A DNA stretch of 64,000 nt from Kiritimatiellia bacterium (GTDB taxonomy: Bacteria > Verrucomicrobiota > Kiritimatiellia > UBA8416 > JABMPJ01), in the NCBI GenBank assembly GCA_030745755.1, contig JASLOA010000009.1:30020-94019 (forward strand), in the 5' to 3' direction. This document shows positions 1 to 8,368 of this stretch, one piece after another; position 1 is the stretch's first letter, and every line of letters starts with the position of its first letter. Under the pieces are notes generated by a model, which was not told the DNA's origin, ran no database searches, and worked only from the letters and a program-made list of their open reading frames with translations. Both the position numbers and the translations under genes were made by a program.

Positions 1-671
1 GCAACGGTATCCGCAGGTTCGCGCACCGGTTGTTGCACGGTCCATCCCGACGGACCACGCAGAAGCTGCACGAACCCGCCATCCGGGCGCTCGATTTCCA
101 GGCGTGTGACCCGCGCCGCCTGACCATGCAGAAGCTCACGATCGCGCATGGCCTCAAGCGACTCGGGCAATGCCTCGCGCAGTGCGCCTTCTGCCAGCAT
201 CACGTCTGCTTGTCCATCGATCCGTACATAGGTTCTCTGTCCCAGGTGTGCGTCATTGCCGACCAACAGGCGGCGCGTGCCAAGCGGTGTCCGATAGGTC
301 ACGGAGGTGCGTGGAATATCGAGGCCGTAGTCACCCAGGCTGAGCGCGCGATGCTGGCGCTGATCGCGTGTAATGGTCTCGGCACATACCAGCGCTTCGG
401 AAGCGCTCAGAAGCTGCGCGATGCTGGCCTCGTCGGCACGTGCTTCGATCGGCCGCACGATCCACCAGCCGGAACCACGGCGCTCTACTTCAATCGCTTC
501 ATCGTCGTGTTGCACCACCAACGAGTCAACGTGAAGCAGGTCAAGATCCAACACTCGCTCTGCCTGTGCCAGGCGCCTGTCAGTGGACTGAACATTGCGC
601 TGCATGACCCATAGGGCGGCACCCAGCAGGCAAACGGTCAACAGCAATGCCAGTGTGGTTCTATAGCTCAT
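1..671 (-). CDS. DUF4340-like membrane-anchored protein, partial (C-terminus off the window)
   Basis: The reading frame starts at an ATG at 671 that overlaps the stop of the upstream gldG-like gene (ATGA) and stays open to the left edge, so about 223 N-terminal residues are visible. Residues about 6-23 form one hydrophobic anchor (TTLALLLTVCLLGAALWVM); the rest is soluble and beta-rich, with stretches such as VTYRTPLGTRRLLVGND that resemble DUF4340 repeats. DUF4340 proteins commonly lie directly after GldG-type ABC auxiliary proteins, which is exactly the context here. It is the last visible gene of a four-gene translationally coupled operon. The molecular role is unknown; a periplasmic partner of the ABC complex is the reasonable inference. 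Confidence 0.75.
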   Translation of the reverse strand, partial: MSYRTTLALLLTVCLLGAALWVMQRNVQSTDRRLAQAERVLDLDLLHVDSLVVQHDDEAIEVERRGSGWWIVRPIEARADEASIAQLLSASEALVCAETITRDQRQHRALSLGDYGLDIPRTSVTYRTPLGTRRLLVGNDAHLGQRTYVRIDGQADVMLAEGALREALPESLEAMRDRELLHGQAARVTRLEIERPDGGFVQLLRGPSGWTVQQPVREPADTV

Positions 672-2167
672 CGCCGCCGCTTCCACCAGATGATCCCACC
701 GGTCAGCACGACCACACCGGGCACCGCGAACACGGCAAGCAGGAAGAGCAGCCGCACACGCTTCCGGTCGAGTGAGAGCTCGACGCGAAACGGATCTCGT
801 GGCGAGATAGCCATCAGCGCCTCACGCTCGAGCAGCCAGCTGATCGCGCTCATAAAGAAGTCGATGTTGCCACCCACGCCGGTCTTCAGCGACGCATTGG
901 AGACAAAGAAGGAATCGCCCACCACGACGAGGCGGGTGGGCTTGATTTCCATATCGAGTCCGGCCACGTTGCCGCGCTCGGATGCCAGCGCCAGCGGTAC
1001 GGGGCCGCGCCGGTCGGCGGCCGCATCGAAACGGGGCGGTCGTGTCTCCGGATCGGCCTCCGCCCATCCCTTCTCTGTGTTGCTGGCCAGAACGGTGACG
1101 GTCGGTCGGTCCACCTGGTGGCTGCCGCCATTCAGTTCGGCCACCGGCTCCAACATGCGCGGGAGATAGAACATGGTCTGAACATTGCGCAGGTTGCGCG
1201 TGATGGGGTGTTCGCCGTAATTGGACACCACCAGTTCGCGCCCGGTGAGCGTCATGCCCACCACGACGTCACGGGACAGGCGTATCCCCCACTTCTCCAG
1301 CAGGACATCGAGCCCCGTGTCAACGTAGGGGTCCAGAAGGAACAGGGCACGCCCGTTACGGTTGAGATAATCCTCGATCAGCTCGACTTCTTCACGCGAC
1401 AACTGCTTCGAGGGGCCAGCCACAACCAGTACGCCACAGTCGGCGGGTATCCCGCCCGAAGCCGCAGGCATCAGGTTGCGCACCTCGATGTTGTCCCGCC
1501 GCAGGGTCCGCGCCAACATCGAGTAGCCGGTGGATGGACTGTAGTCCGTGATGTCCCTCTCGCCGTGGCCGCCCAGGAAGTAGACCACAGGCTTCTCGGG
1601 CTGCACCACGGCGTGGATCGCGGAAGCAAACGCTTGCTCGCCATGAAAACTGACCAGCTCCTTGATGATCCGTCCCTCTTCGACACGCGTCACGTAGGTA
1701 ACGATGTCATCGACCTCCACGTAACGGCGGCGCCCGTCACAGTCGAAGACCACGACATTGGGATCGTCCACATCGTAGTCCGAGGCCAGTGCGCGGACCC
1801 GGGCCAGGTCGCGGTCCGGATCAACAAACTCCACGCTTAAGTCCAGGGCGGGGTTCTTCGATGCAGTATATTCGAACTCCTTGAGCAGAGCCTTCACGTC
1901 CTCGAAGTGCCTATGCCCCTGCTGGAAGAACACCACGCCCCGAACAGACCCCTCCAGGGACTGAATGAACTGCGTGGATTTCTCTGAGAGCTTGTAGTAG
2001 TTGTCTCGACTGAGGTCCCAACGCACATAATAGCGCAGGGCCATCACATTGATGATTACAACCGCAATGGTGGCCAGCACCAGCGAAACCAGCACATTGA
2101 GCCCGGTGGCCAGGCGGCGGCCGCGATGCTTCCAGATTCTCTGGCGTACTTCCAGTGTGCTCGCCAT
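668..2167 (-). CDS. GldG-like ABC transporter auxiliary protein
   Basis: About 499 residues. An N-terminal membrane segment (about residues 25-45, LVSLVLATIAVVIINVMAL) is followed by a large extracytoplasmic region of the ABC_transp_aux/GldG type, including a Rossmann-like part (PVVYFLGGHGERD, then a disordered-looking central stretch), and a second membrane helix lies at the extreme C-terminus (LLFLLAVFAVPGVVVLTGG) before a basic tail. I chose ATG 2167 because GGAG sits 9 bases upstream; a GTG at 2182 is in frame and would overlap the permease stop. The family works with an ABC-2 permease and ATPase; in Bacteroidetes the homologues are tied to gliding, but outside that phylum the substrate is unknown. 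Confidence 0.85.
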   Translation of the reverse strand: MASTLEVRQRIWKHRGRRLATGLNVLVSLVLATIAVVIINVMALRYYVRWDLSRDNYYKLSEKSTQFIQSLEGSVRGVVFFQQGHRHFEDVKALLKEFEYTASKNPALDLSVEFVDPDRDLARVRALASDYDVDDPNVVVFDCDGRRRYVEVDDIVTYVTRVEEGRIIKELVSFHGEQAFASAIHAVVQPEKPVVYFLGGHGERDITDYSPSTGYSMLARTLRRDNIEVRNLMPAASGGIPADCGVLVVAGPSKQLSREEVELIEDYLNRNGRALFLLDPYVDTGLDVLLEKWGIRLSRDVVVGMTLTGRELVVSNYGEHPITRNLRNVQTMFYLPRMLEPVAELNGGSHQVDRPTVTVLASNTEKGWAEADPETRPPRFDAAADRRGPVPLALASERGNVAGLDMEIKPTRLVVVGDSFFVSNASLKTGVGGNIDFFMSAISWLLEREALMAISPRDPFRVELSLDRKRVRLLFLLAVFAVPGVVVLTGGIIWWKRRR

Positions 2168-2172
2168 AACCG

Positions 2173-2907
2173 CTATCTCCACCGCCTTGATTCCAGTACG
2201 CGTACCGATGCAAAAAGGAAGAGCACCGTGCCGCTAACATAGAGCACTAACGGACGCGTATCCACCATGCCGCGCGAGAAATCCCGAATATGATCCGTAA
2301 CCGTGATCATCGTCACCTGTACAGCGCCACCAGAAAGCAGAGTGATAATCCAACCGAACAGGAGAACAGTCCAGACCGCACAGAAACAGCAGATGGCCGC
2401 TATGATCTGGTTGCGCGTCAGGAGCGACACCAGCAGTCCCACGGAAACCAGGAGCGATGACACCAGGATCAGGACAGCCCCACCGGTCAGCAGCGCACCT
2501 GTATCCAGGTCTGTGAACTGCACCGAGGGACTCACCGCCACCAACAGCGCCAGCGTGATGGCAATAGGGAATGTCACCATGATCAGGAACGACAATGCGC
2601 CGGCATATTTGCCCAATACGATCTGCGCTTCAGTCACCGGCACCGTCATCAGCGTTTCCAGCGTGCCCGACCGCTTCTCCTCGGCAAAGAGACGCATGCT
2701 GACCACGGTCACGAGTATCGTCAACCAAACGAGAATCGCCTCGAACAACGCCACCGTCAGCGGCTGTTCCAAGACCGGAGTCTGCGTGACTTCAAGCAGA
2801 AAGGTCCCCGACGCAACCGCAAGAAACACCACCATCAGGACATAAGCCACGGGAGACAGGAAACAGGCCGACAACTCTCTGAACCAAATGGTGAAGAAGT
2901 TCTTCAT
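2173..2907 (-). CDS. ABC-2 type transporter permease (GldF-like)
   Basis: A 244-residue integral membrane protein with about six hydrophobic helices (for example LSPVAYVLMVVFLAVAS near residue 17, ILVWLTILVTVVSMRLF near 60, and a final helix before LESRRWR). The segment FAEEKRSGTLETLMTVPVT is the conserved cytoplasmic loop of ABC-2 permeases. The start codon at 2907 overlaps the ATPase stop by four bases (ATGA), so the two are translationally coupled and form one exporter with the downstream GldG-like subunit. The exported substrate cannot be read from the sequence. Confidence 0.9.
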   Translation of the reverse strand: MKNFFTIWFRELSACFLSPVAYVLMVVFLAVASGTFLLEVTQTPVLEQPLTVALFEAILVWLTILVTVVSMRLFAEEKRSGTLETLMTVPVTEAQIVLGKYAGALSFLIMVTFPIAITLALLVAVSPSVQFTDLDTGALLTGGAVLILVSSLLVSVGLLVSLLTRNQIIAAICCFCAVWTVLLFGWIITLLSGGAVQVTMITVTDHIRDFSRGMVDTRPLVLYVSGTVLFLFASVRVLESRRWR

Positions 2908-3890
2908 GCCCGCTTCTCCCCACTGCCAGTGCGTCGCAACAGGCCGTTTTTGCCGTTATCTTCGCTCGTTACCTCGGCAAACACATCTTCAAGGTTGCGG
3001 CGCTCCTCGTGTAATTCACGCAGGCGCCAGCCGTTGGCGGCTACCACACGGAAAACGTCTTCCGCTATGTCGTGCTCCTTCTTGCTCTCGCAGTAACACT
3101 GCAGCCACTCGCCTTGCGCCTCACAACTCGCGTTGACCACGGCGGGTATCGCCTCCAGCAGGCGCTGCACGTTCTGCGGCGTGCCTCCCCGAATCTGGGC
3201 CAGGACCCGGCGGTTGCCGCGCAGTAGGCCTACCAGCTTGCCGGGCGTGTCGGACGCCACGATCTGGCCTCCATTGATAATCAGGACCCGGTTGCACACC
3301 ATCTCCACCTCGTGCAGGATATGACTGGCCAGCAACACCGTGTGGCGTTCACCCAAACCCCGGATCAGGTTCCGGATCTGGCGGATCTGGTTGGGATCGA
3401 GTCCCACCGTCGGTTCATCAAGAATCAGCAACTCCGGCTCGGCGATAAGACTGTCGGCCAGGCCCACGCGCTGCCGGAAACCGCGCGACAGGCTGCCGAT
3501 GATCTGTCGGTGCACATCCGTCAATCCACACGATTCCAGGACGGATTCCAGGCGCGCGCGCAGGCGTGCGCCGCCTAACCCCTTGAGCCGACCCCGGAAG
3601 CGGAGATACTCCGTGACGCGCATGTCCGTATAGAGCGGGACGTTCTCCGGCAGGTAACCGATCTGACGACGGACATCGAGCGACTGCTTGAAAACGTCAT
3701 ATCCCGCCACCTCCACATGTCCGCCCGTCGCCGGCAAGTAGCCGGCCAGGATCTGCATCGTGGTGGTCTTGCCCGCACCGTTGGGTCCCAGGAACCCAAC
3801 AATCTCGCGCCGCTGCACGTTAAAACTGATATCGTCCACAGCCGTATTGCCGGGATATCGCTTGGTCAAGTTCTGTACATCAACGATCAT
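2904..3890 (-). CDS. ABC transporter ATP-binding protein (GldA-like)
   Basis: 328 residues starting at MIVDVQNLTKRYPG; the frame is open further upstream, but the added residues are unlike the family. Walker A GPNGAGKTTTM, signature LSRGFRQRVGLA (LSxGxxQR), Walker B LLILDEPTVGLDP and the H-loop LASHIL are all present, so the ATPase should be active. A C-terminal region of about 90 residues after the ATPase core is typical of the export-type ABC-2 ATPases. It is the first gene of the operon that continues with permease, GldG-like and DUF4340 proteins; transcription probably starts in the structured 3891-4093 interval shared with the divergent DUF2851 gene. Confidence 0.92.
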   Translation of the reverse strand: MIVDVQNLTKRYPGNTAVDDISFNVQRREIVGFLGPNGAGKTTTMQILAGYLPATGGHVEVAGYDVFKQSLDVRRQIGYLPENVPLYTDMRVTEYLRFRGRLKGLGGARLRARLESVLESCGLTDVHRQIIGSLSRGFRQRVGLADSLIAEPELLILDEPTVGLDPNQIRQIRNLIRGLGERHTVLLASHILHEVEMVCNRVLIINGGQIVASDTPGKLVGLLRGNRRVLAQIRGGTPQNVQRLLEAIPAVVNASCEAQGEWLQCYCESKKEHDIAEDVFRVVAANGWRLRELHEERRNLEDVFAEVTSEDNGKNGLLRRTGSGEKRA

Positions 3891-3966
3891 GCAGTGCTCT
3901 AAGTTGACTCTCTGTCGTGAGGTCGTATTATGCTGATGCGTGCCGCATCCCGTCAAGGGTCGCTTC

Positions 3967-4043
3967 GGCAGGGGGGAAGGCCGCTTGGCTCGACCGGTTC
4001 GGAATACCAAACCGCTAAGGCCTGCGCGACCTTCCCCCCTGCC
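3967..4043. repeat. Long perfect inverted repeat between divergent genes
   Basis: The arm GGCAGGGGGGAAGG at 3967-3980 is matched exactly by its complement CCTTCCCCCCTGCC at 4030-4043. The enclosed 49 bases contain a second, smaller symmetric pair (CGGTT and AACCG, roughly 3995-4014). It lies between the divergent ATPase gene (start 3890) and the DUF2851 gene (start 4094), where promoters for both are expected. It could form a cruciform in DNA or a strong RNA hairpin in the 5' leader of the plus-strand transcript. Confidence 0.7.
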
Positions 4044-4093
4044 TTCGCTTTGGGTATTTTGTTTGTGGTGGATTGTCTGGGGACCTCAAAGGT

Positions 4094-5584
4094 ATGGCAA
4101 AGAACAGGAATATGGATAGCAGGTTTGGAGCTCAGTTTGCGGGAGCGGCACGGTATACGGATATATTGGAGCCGCCGGTGGCCGGGGTGCGCGAAGCGCC
4201 GGATTCGGGGCGGTTCTTTCCTTATAGTGAACGACATCTGCAATGCGCCTGGACCGATGACCGCTATCGTCCTGAAGTTCTGAAGACCAGCACCGGCGAT
4301 CAGGCGCTCGTGGTATCGCCCGGACGCTGGAACCTGGAATCCGGGCCGGACTTCCGTGACGCCGTACTCATCCTATCCCCCGACCAGCGGCGCCTGCAGG
4401 GCGATATCGAGGTGCATATTCACCCGCGCAACTGGGACCACCACGGCCACACCGATGATCCGGCCTATCGCAATGTGATCGCCCATATCACCTGGTTTCC
4501 GGGCCGACGTCCGGCGGGGCTCCCCGGCAAGGCAGTCCAGATTGCCCTGCGCGATCCTATCAGTGCCGTGCCCACGTTCAGCTTCGACAGTCTCGATCTC
4601 ACCGCCTATCCCTATGCCGTCCCGTCACGTAAGCGACCGCCCTGCGGCAGAGCGCTGGCCGGTTGCGATCCAGAACTATCCGGGGCCATCCTGGATGCCG
4701 CAGGCGAGGAACGCCTGCGCATCAAGGCCGTGCGCATGGGTGAACGTATCCGCCGGGACGGTCCGGAACAGGTGCTCTACGAGGAGATCATGGCCGCGCT
4801 TGGCTATAAACACAATCGAAGCGCTTTCCGTGCACTCGCACGCGCCGTCACGCACGAGGCGCTCACCGAGAGCTGTGCCGGCAGACCACGCGACGCCTAT
4901 GCGCTGCTCATGGGGGTGGCCGGACTCCTGCCGTCGGCGCCGCAACCGCAGTGGGATGACGAAGCCGCGCGCTTCGTCCGCGCGCTGTGGAACCGTTGGT
5001 GGCGCATGCAGGACGCCTGGTCCACCCAGATCATGGCGTCACATCAGTGGTCTCTCTCCGGACTGCGCCCCCAGAACCATCCCGCCCGCCGCCTCGCCGC
5101 AGCCGCCGGGATGTTCGCAGGAAAGCGTTCCTTTCATGACGCACTTGTCGCCCTCGACACCACAAAGCCGCAACGATGGTATCCCGCGGCAGCCGGACTC
5201 ATCACCGACACGCCAGCCCCCGCCTTCTGGGACCATCGCCTGAGCTGGGGGCGTCCACCCGTCGATTCCACGATCGCGCTCATCGGCGAGAGCCGCCTGA
5301 ACGCCATGACCATCAACATCCTGGTCCCGTTCCTTGCCGCAACAGGTCATGACATCACCACACTGCTCACCCACCTGCCACCCGAATCCAGCAATGCCCT
5401 CACCCGCCAGACCGCCCACGCCCTACTCGGCCGCGACCACAACCCGGCCCTTCACCGCACCGGCCTGCGCCGCCAGGGCCTACTCCAGGTATTCCACGAT
5501 TTCTGCATCACCCACGCCGCCGACTGCCAAACCTGCCCTTTTCCGGAGGCGTTGGAGGGGTTTGTGGGGAACAAGAATGCGTAA
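4094..5584 (+). CDS. DUF2851 family protein
   Basis: About 496 residues. The N-terminal half carries the features I associate with DUF2851: SERHLQCAWTDDRYRP, then PGRWNLESGPDFRDAVL, then GDIEVHIHPRNWDHHGH followed by HITWFPG. The conserved acidic residues and histidines (E-x-H-x-H-x-x-x-W) suggest a nuclease-like or metal-binding active site, but no function is established for the family. The C-terminus ends in a cysteine pair (ADCQTCPFPE). An in-frame TTG at 4073 and a second ATG at 4112 are alternative starts. It stands alone, divergent from the ABC operon and convergent with the GT9 gene. Confidence 0.82.
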   Translation: MAKNRNMDSRFGAQFAGAARYTDILEPPVAGVREAPDSGRFFPYSERHLQCAWTDDRYRPEVLKTSTGDQALVVSPGRWNLESGPDFRDAVLILSPDQRRLQGDIEVHIHPRNWDHHGHTDDPAYRNVIAHITWFPGRRPAGLPGKAVQIALRDPISAVPTFSFDSLDLTAYPYAVPSRKRPPCGRALAGCDPELSGAILDAAGEERLRIKAVRMGERIRRDGPEQVLYEEIMAALGYKHNRSAFRALARAVTHEALTESCAGRPRDAYALLMGVAGLLPSAPQPQWDDEAARFVRALWNRWWRMQDAWSTQIMASHQWSLSGLRPQNHPARRLAAAAGMFAGKRSFHDALVALDTTKPQRWYPAAAGLITDTPAPAFWDHRLSWGRPPVDSTIALIGESRLNAMTINILVPFLAATGHDITTLLTHLPPESSNALTRQTAHALLGRDHNPALHRTGLRRQGLLQVFHDFCITHAADCQTCPFPEALEGFVGNKNA

Positions 5585-5593
5585 TGATGTCGC

Positions 5594-5675
5594 GGCCCGC
5601 GCTGAGCGCGGGCCCTACCTTGCCCTCGATGGAGATACACATCTGATTGGGTAGGGCCCGCTCTCCGAGCGGGCC
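5594..5675. repeat. Nested GC-rich palindrome between convergent genes
   Basis: Two hairpins, GGCCCGCGCT-GA-GCGCGGGCC at 5594-5614 and a similar GGCCCGCTC...GAGCGGGCC at 5655-5675, are themselves arranged as mirror copies, since GGGCCCTACC at 5610 pairs with GGTAGGGCCC near 5650. The unit sits between the stop of the DUF2851 gene (5584) and the stop of the convergent GT9 gene (5681), so it may act as a two-way terminator, although no run of T follows. Its sequence is unlike the other dispersed element in the window. Confidence 0.65.
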
Positions 5676-5680
5676 GTCTA

Positions 5681-6676
5681 TCAGGTGTCCCTGCCCTTCT
5701 TCAACATCTCCAGCGCAACCTTCGTCACCTGGTCGGCTGAGATGTCGCTCATGCAGCGGTGGTGGCCGGGGGGGCAATCGCGCATGAAGCAGGGGCGGCA
5801 GTCGAGGGGTCCGGACTGAACGATACGATGGTCAGCGCCGTAGGGCCCGGTGCGCTCAGGGTGGGTGGGGCCAAAAAGCACCAGGGAAGGCGTGTCTACG
5901 GCAGCAGCCATGTGGACGGGACCCGAATCGTTTGCTATCAGCAGGTCCATCGCGGCCAGGTAGCTTCCCATCTCCACCAACGAGGTCTCGCCCGCGAGAT
6001 TCACCGCGCCGCCTCCCATCATGCGCTCGATATCCGCACAGCGCTCAGCATCCCCCAGACCACCCATCAGGTAGATTGTGGCCCCGCGCTCCTCATGCAG
6101 GTGACGCGCGGCGGCGGCAAAACCTGCCGGCGTCCAGTCTTTGGTGACCCAGCGCGACGACGGAATCACTGCCACATGCGGGCCATTGCCCTCGATCTCA
6201 GCGGGAGGGAAGGTTACGGGAAACTCGGGCGAAATCGGATCCAGCCCCAGAAAACGAACCACGTCGAAGTTCTCCTCTACGGCATGCCGCTCCTTGTCGC
6301 GCTTCCCCGCCACGGCATGATAGAAGAGCCAGGCACATTCCCGCTGGAAGGAAGGGCCGATCCGGCGTCCCGCACGCGCAAAACGCGTAATGAGCCCGCT
6401 CTTCAGCAGGCCCTGCATATCCAACACCATGTCATAGCGCTCTTCGCGCAGTGTTCTGATGAAGGTCAACGGCTTACGTGACGGACCCCGACGATCAAAC
6501 GGGATCACGCGCCGCACATCATCAAAGCACCCCACCAGGTCCACGTATTCACGCTGTGTAACCCAGTCGATCTCCGCCCCGAGCCCGATCTTCAGGTTAT
6601 GAACGGCGGGCAGTGCATGAAAAAGGTCGCCCAGCGAACTGAGCTTTACGACCAAAATTCTGGAGTTCTGCTTCAC
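5681..6676 (-). CDS. Glycosyltransferase family 9 (heptosyltransferase-like)
   Basis: 331 residues with the GT9 ADP-heptose transferase layout: N-terminal ILVVKLSSLGDLFHALPAV, a middle VLDMQGLLKSGL (D-x-Q-G), C-terminal domain motifs VIPSSRWVTKDW and the nucleotide-binding NDSGPVHMAAAV followed by LFGPTHPERTGPYG. This is the classic RfaC/WaaC-RfaF signature set. The enzyme should transfer a heptose (or a related sugar) to a lipid A or other glycolipid acceptor at the inner face of the cytoplasmic membrane. A C-terminal CRPCFMRDCPPGHHRC cysteine cluster occurs in many heptosyltransferases. There is no LPS cluster beside it, so the exact acceptor is unproven. Confidence 0.88.
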   Translation of the reverse strand: MKQNSRILVVKLSSLGDLFHALPAVHNLKIGLGAEIDWVTQREYVDLVGCFDDVRRVIPFDRRGPSRKPLTFIRTLREERYDMVLDMQGLLKSGLITRFARAGRRIGPSFQRECAWLFYHAVAGKRDKERHAVEENFDVVRFLGLDPISPEFPVTFPPAEIEGNGPHVAVIPSSRWVTKDWTPAGFAAAARHLHEERGATIYLMGGLGDAERCADIERMMGGGAVNLAGETSLVEMGSYLAAMDLLIANDSGPVHMAAAVDTPSLVLFGPTHPERTGPYGADHRIVQSGPLDCRPCFMRDCPPGHHRCMSDISADQVTKVALEMLKKGRDT

Positions 6677-6704
6677 AGATAGGGTTCCAAGGTCCCTGAC
6701 TCGT

Positions 6705-6778
6705 TGTCATTCCGAGCGAAGCGAGGAATCTCAGCTTCATGTTGAGGCGGAGATCCCTCGACTTCGCTCGGGATGACA
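6705..6778. repeat. Dispersed palindromic element, copy 1
   Basis: The left arm TGTCATTCCGAGCGAAGCGA and right arm TTCGCTCGGGATGACA are near-perfect complements enclosing a short variable loop. It lies in the 158-base gap between the GT9 gene start (6676) and the uvrC stop (6835). Eleven other copies are listed separately. Confidence 0.85.
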
Positions 6779-6834
6779 CACCGGTTATGCGAACGTACTT
6801 CACTTGTACCACTAACAGCAGATAATTGCACTGC

Positions 6835-8316
6835 CTATTCAGTCGAACCCGCGGCCTCGCGAAGCGCCGCCTTAATCAGTTTCGCCGTCTCCAGACCAAT
6901 ACCCGGCACGTCGGCAATCTCCTCTTCCGTCGCTTGCTCGATGCGCCGAAGCGAGCCCAGATGTTTCAACAGCACCTGTTTGCGCTGCGGGCCAATGCCT
7001 GGGATATCATCCAGGATCGACTCACGTATTCGTTTCCGCCGCAAGCGTTGATGATAATCCAGTGCAAACCGATGCGCTTCGTCGCGCAGCCGCTGCAACA
7101 CCTGGAGGGCCGGTGAATTGCGCTCCAGTTCCAGTGGCGCTTCAGCGGGATGAACATAGACCAATTCAAAGCGCTTGGCCAGTCCGGCTGTCGGCACATG
7201 AACCAGTCCGAGCTGCGCCAGCTCCGCACGCGCCGCGGCAAGCTGGGTGGGGCCACCATCGACCAGTACCAGGCCGGGCATCGGCGACTCACGATCCCGC
7301 AGATCCGTATAGCGGCGACGGATCACCTCCGCCATCATGGCCGGATCGTCGCTGCCGGTGACGCTCTTGATGCGAAAGCGGCGGTACAGGTTCTTGCGCG
7401 GCATTCCATCAACGGAGCAGACCATACTGGCCACGGCATAGGTCCCGGATATGTTGGAGATATCGTAGGCTTCGATCACGTGGGGAAGCGCCGGCAGTTT
7501 AAGTAGGCGTTTGAGATCTTTGACGCCCTGCGTGGCGGCCGCTTGACGAATCTCCGGTGTGGACGCGATGCGTGACCGGGACCGCACAACCTGGTTGAGC
7601 GCATGGAGCGTGTCGCGCAGGGCGGCGGCGCGTTCATAATCCCTCTTCCCGGCCGCATCTTCCATGCTCTCGCGGACGTCCTGCAGGACTTTCAGTCGCT
7701 CACCCCGCAGGAATGCACAGGCCTCGTTGACACGCTCACGGTACTCCTCCTCCGATACCTTTCCGATGCAGGGCGCGGAGCAGAAACGGACAATGTCGTT
7801 GATGCAGTGCTTGTGGGTTTCCTCATCCGGGATACGCGGCCCGCATTTTCGGAGACCGTAATGCTTTTCGATAAAATCAACCGTGGCCCGTGCTGCCGCG
7901 GATGACGGAAATGGCCCGAAATACTCTGAGCCCTCATCCCGTTCCACGCGGCAGAGCCGCAGACGCGGAAACGGCTGGCCGAGGTCGGCACGCAGCAACA
8001 GAAAGCGCTTATCGTCGCGAAAACTGACGTTGTAGCGCGGACGGTACTCCTTAATGAGCCGGCTCTCCGTGAGCGTAGCCTCGGCTTCGGTGCGTACCAC
8101 GACCAGATCGATATCCGCAATGCTCCGCACCAGTCCGCGCAACTTGGGCGAGCCGCGTCGCAGGGAGCTGTCGCGGAAGTAGGACTGCACGCGTTTGCGT
8201 AGCGAGTTGGCCTTGCCCACGTAGATGATACGTCCGCGCTTATCGCGCATCAGGTAGCACCCGGGCTTGTCAGGCAACTCCTTCAGCTTGGTCCGGACAC
8301 GTTCGGGTATATTCAT
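6835..8316 (-). CDS. uvrC: UvrABC excinuclease subunit C, compact form
   Basis: 493 residues from ATG 8316 (MNIPERVRTKLKELPDKPG); the frame is open to 8436 but the extra residues are not UvrC-like. Domains in order: GIY-YIG nuclease (PGCYLMRDKRGRIIYVGKA, residues about 17-95), cysteine region (HKHCINDIVRFCSAPCIG), UVR motif (RDYERAAALRDTLHAL), RNase H-like nuclease with AYDISNISGT, LVLVDGGPTQL and DEAHRFAL supplying the D-D-H residues, and a C-terminal double HhH (IPGIGPQRKQ, VPGIGLETAK). UvrC makes the dual incisions in nucleotide excision repair. Typical UvrC is about 600 residues; here roughly 100 residues between the UVR motif and the RNase H fold are missing, while all catalytic motifs remain. 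Confidence 0.95.
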   Translation of the reverse strand: MNIPERVRTKLKELPDKPGCYLMRDKRGRIIYVGKANSLRKRVQSYFRDSSLRRGSPKLRGLVRSIADIDLVVVRTEAEATLTESRLIKEYRPRYNVSFRDDKRFLLLRADLGQPFPRLRLCRVERDEGSEYFGPFPSSAAARATVDFIEKHYGLRKCGPRIPDEETHKHCINDIVRFCSAPCIGKVSEEEYRERVNEACAFLRGERLKVLQDVRESMEDAAGKRDYERAAALRDTLHALNQVVRSRSRIASTPEIRQAAATQGVKDLKRLLKLPALPHVIEAYDISNISGTYAVASMVCSVDGMPRKNLYRRFRIKSVTGSDDPAMMAEVIRRRYTDLRDRESPMPGLVLVDGGPTQLAAARAELAQLGLVHVPTAGLAKRFELVYVHPAEAPLELERNSPALQVLQRLRDEAHRFALDYHQRLRRKRIRESILDDIPGIGPQRKQVLLKHLGSLRRIEQATEEEIADVPGIGLETAKLIKAALREAAGSTE

Positions 8317-8368
8317 TGACCGCTGGAATCGCCATGAAGAGCTACCTTCATGTCCTTCATGGTGAGTT

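Noticed and set aside
1118..1840. 240-codon plus-strand ORF
   Set aside because: Antisense to the gldG-like gene.
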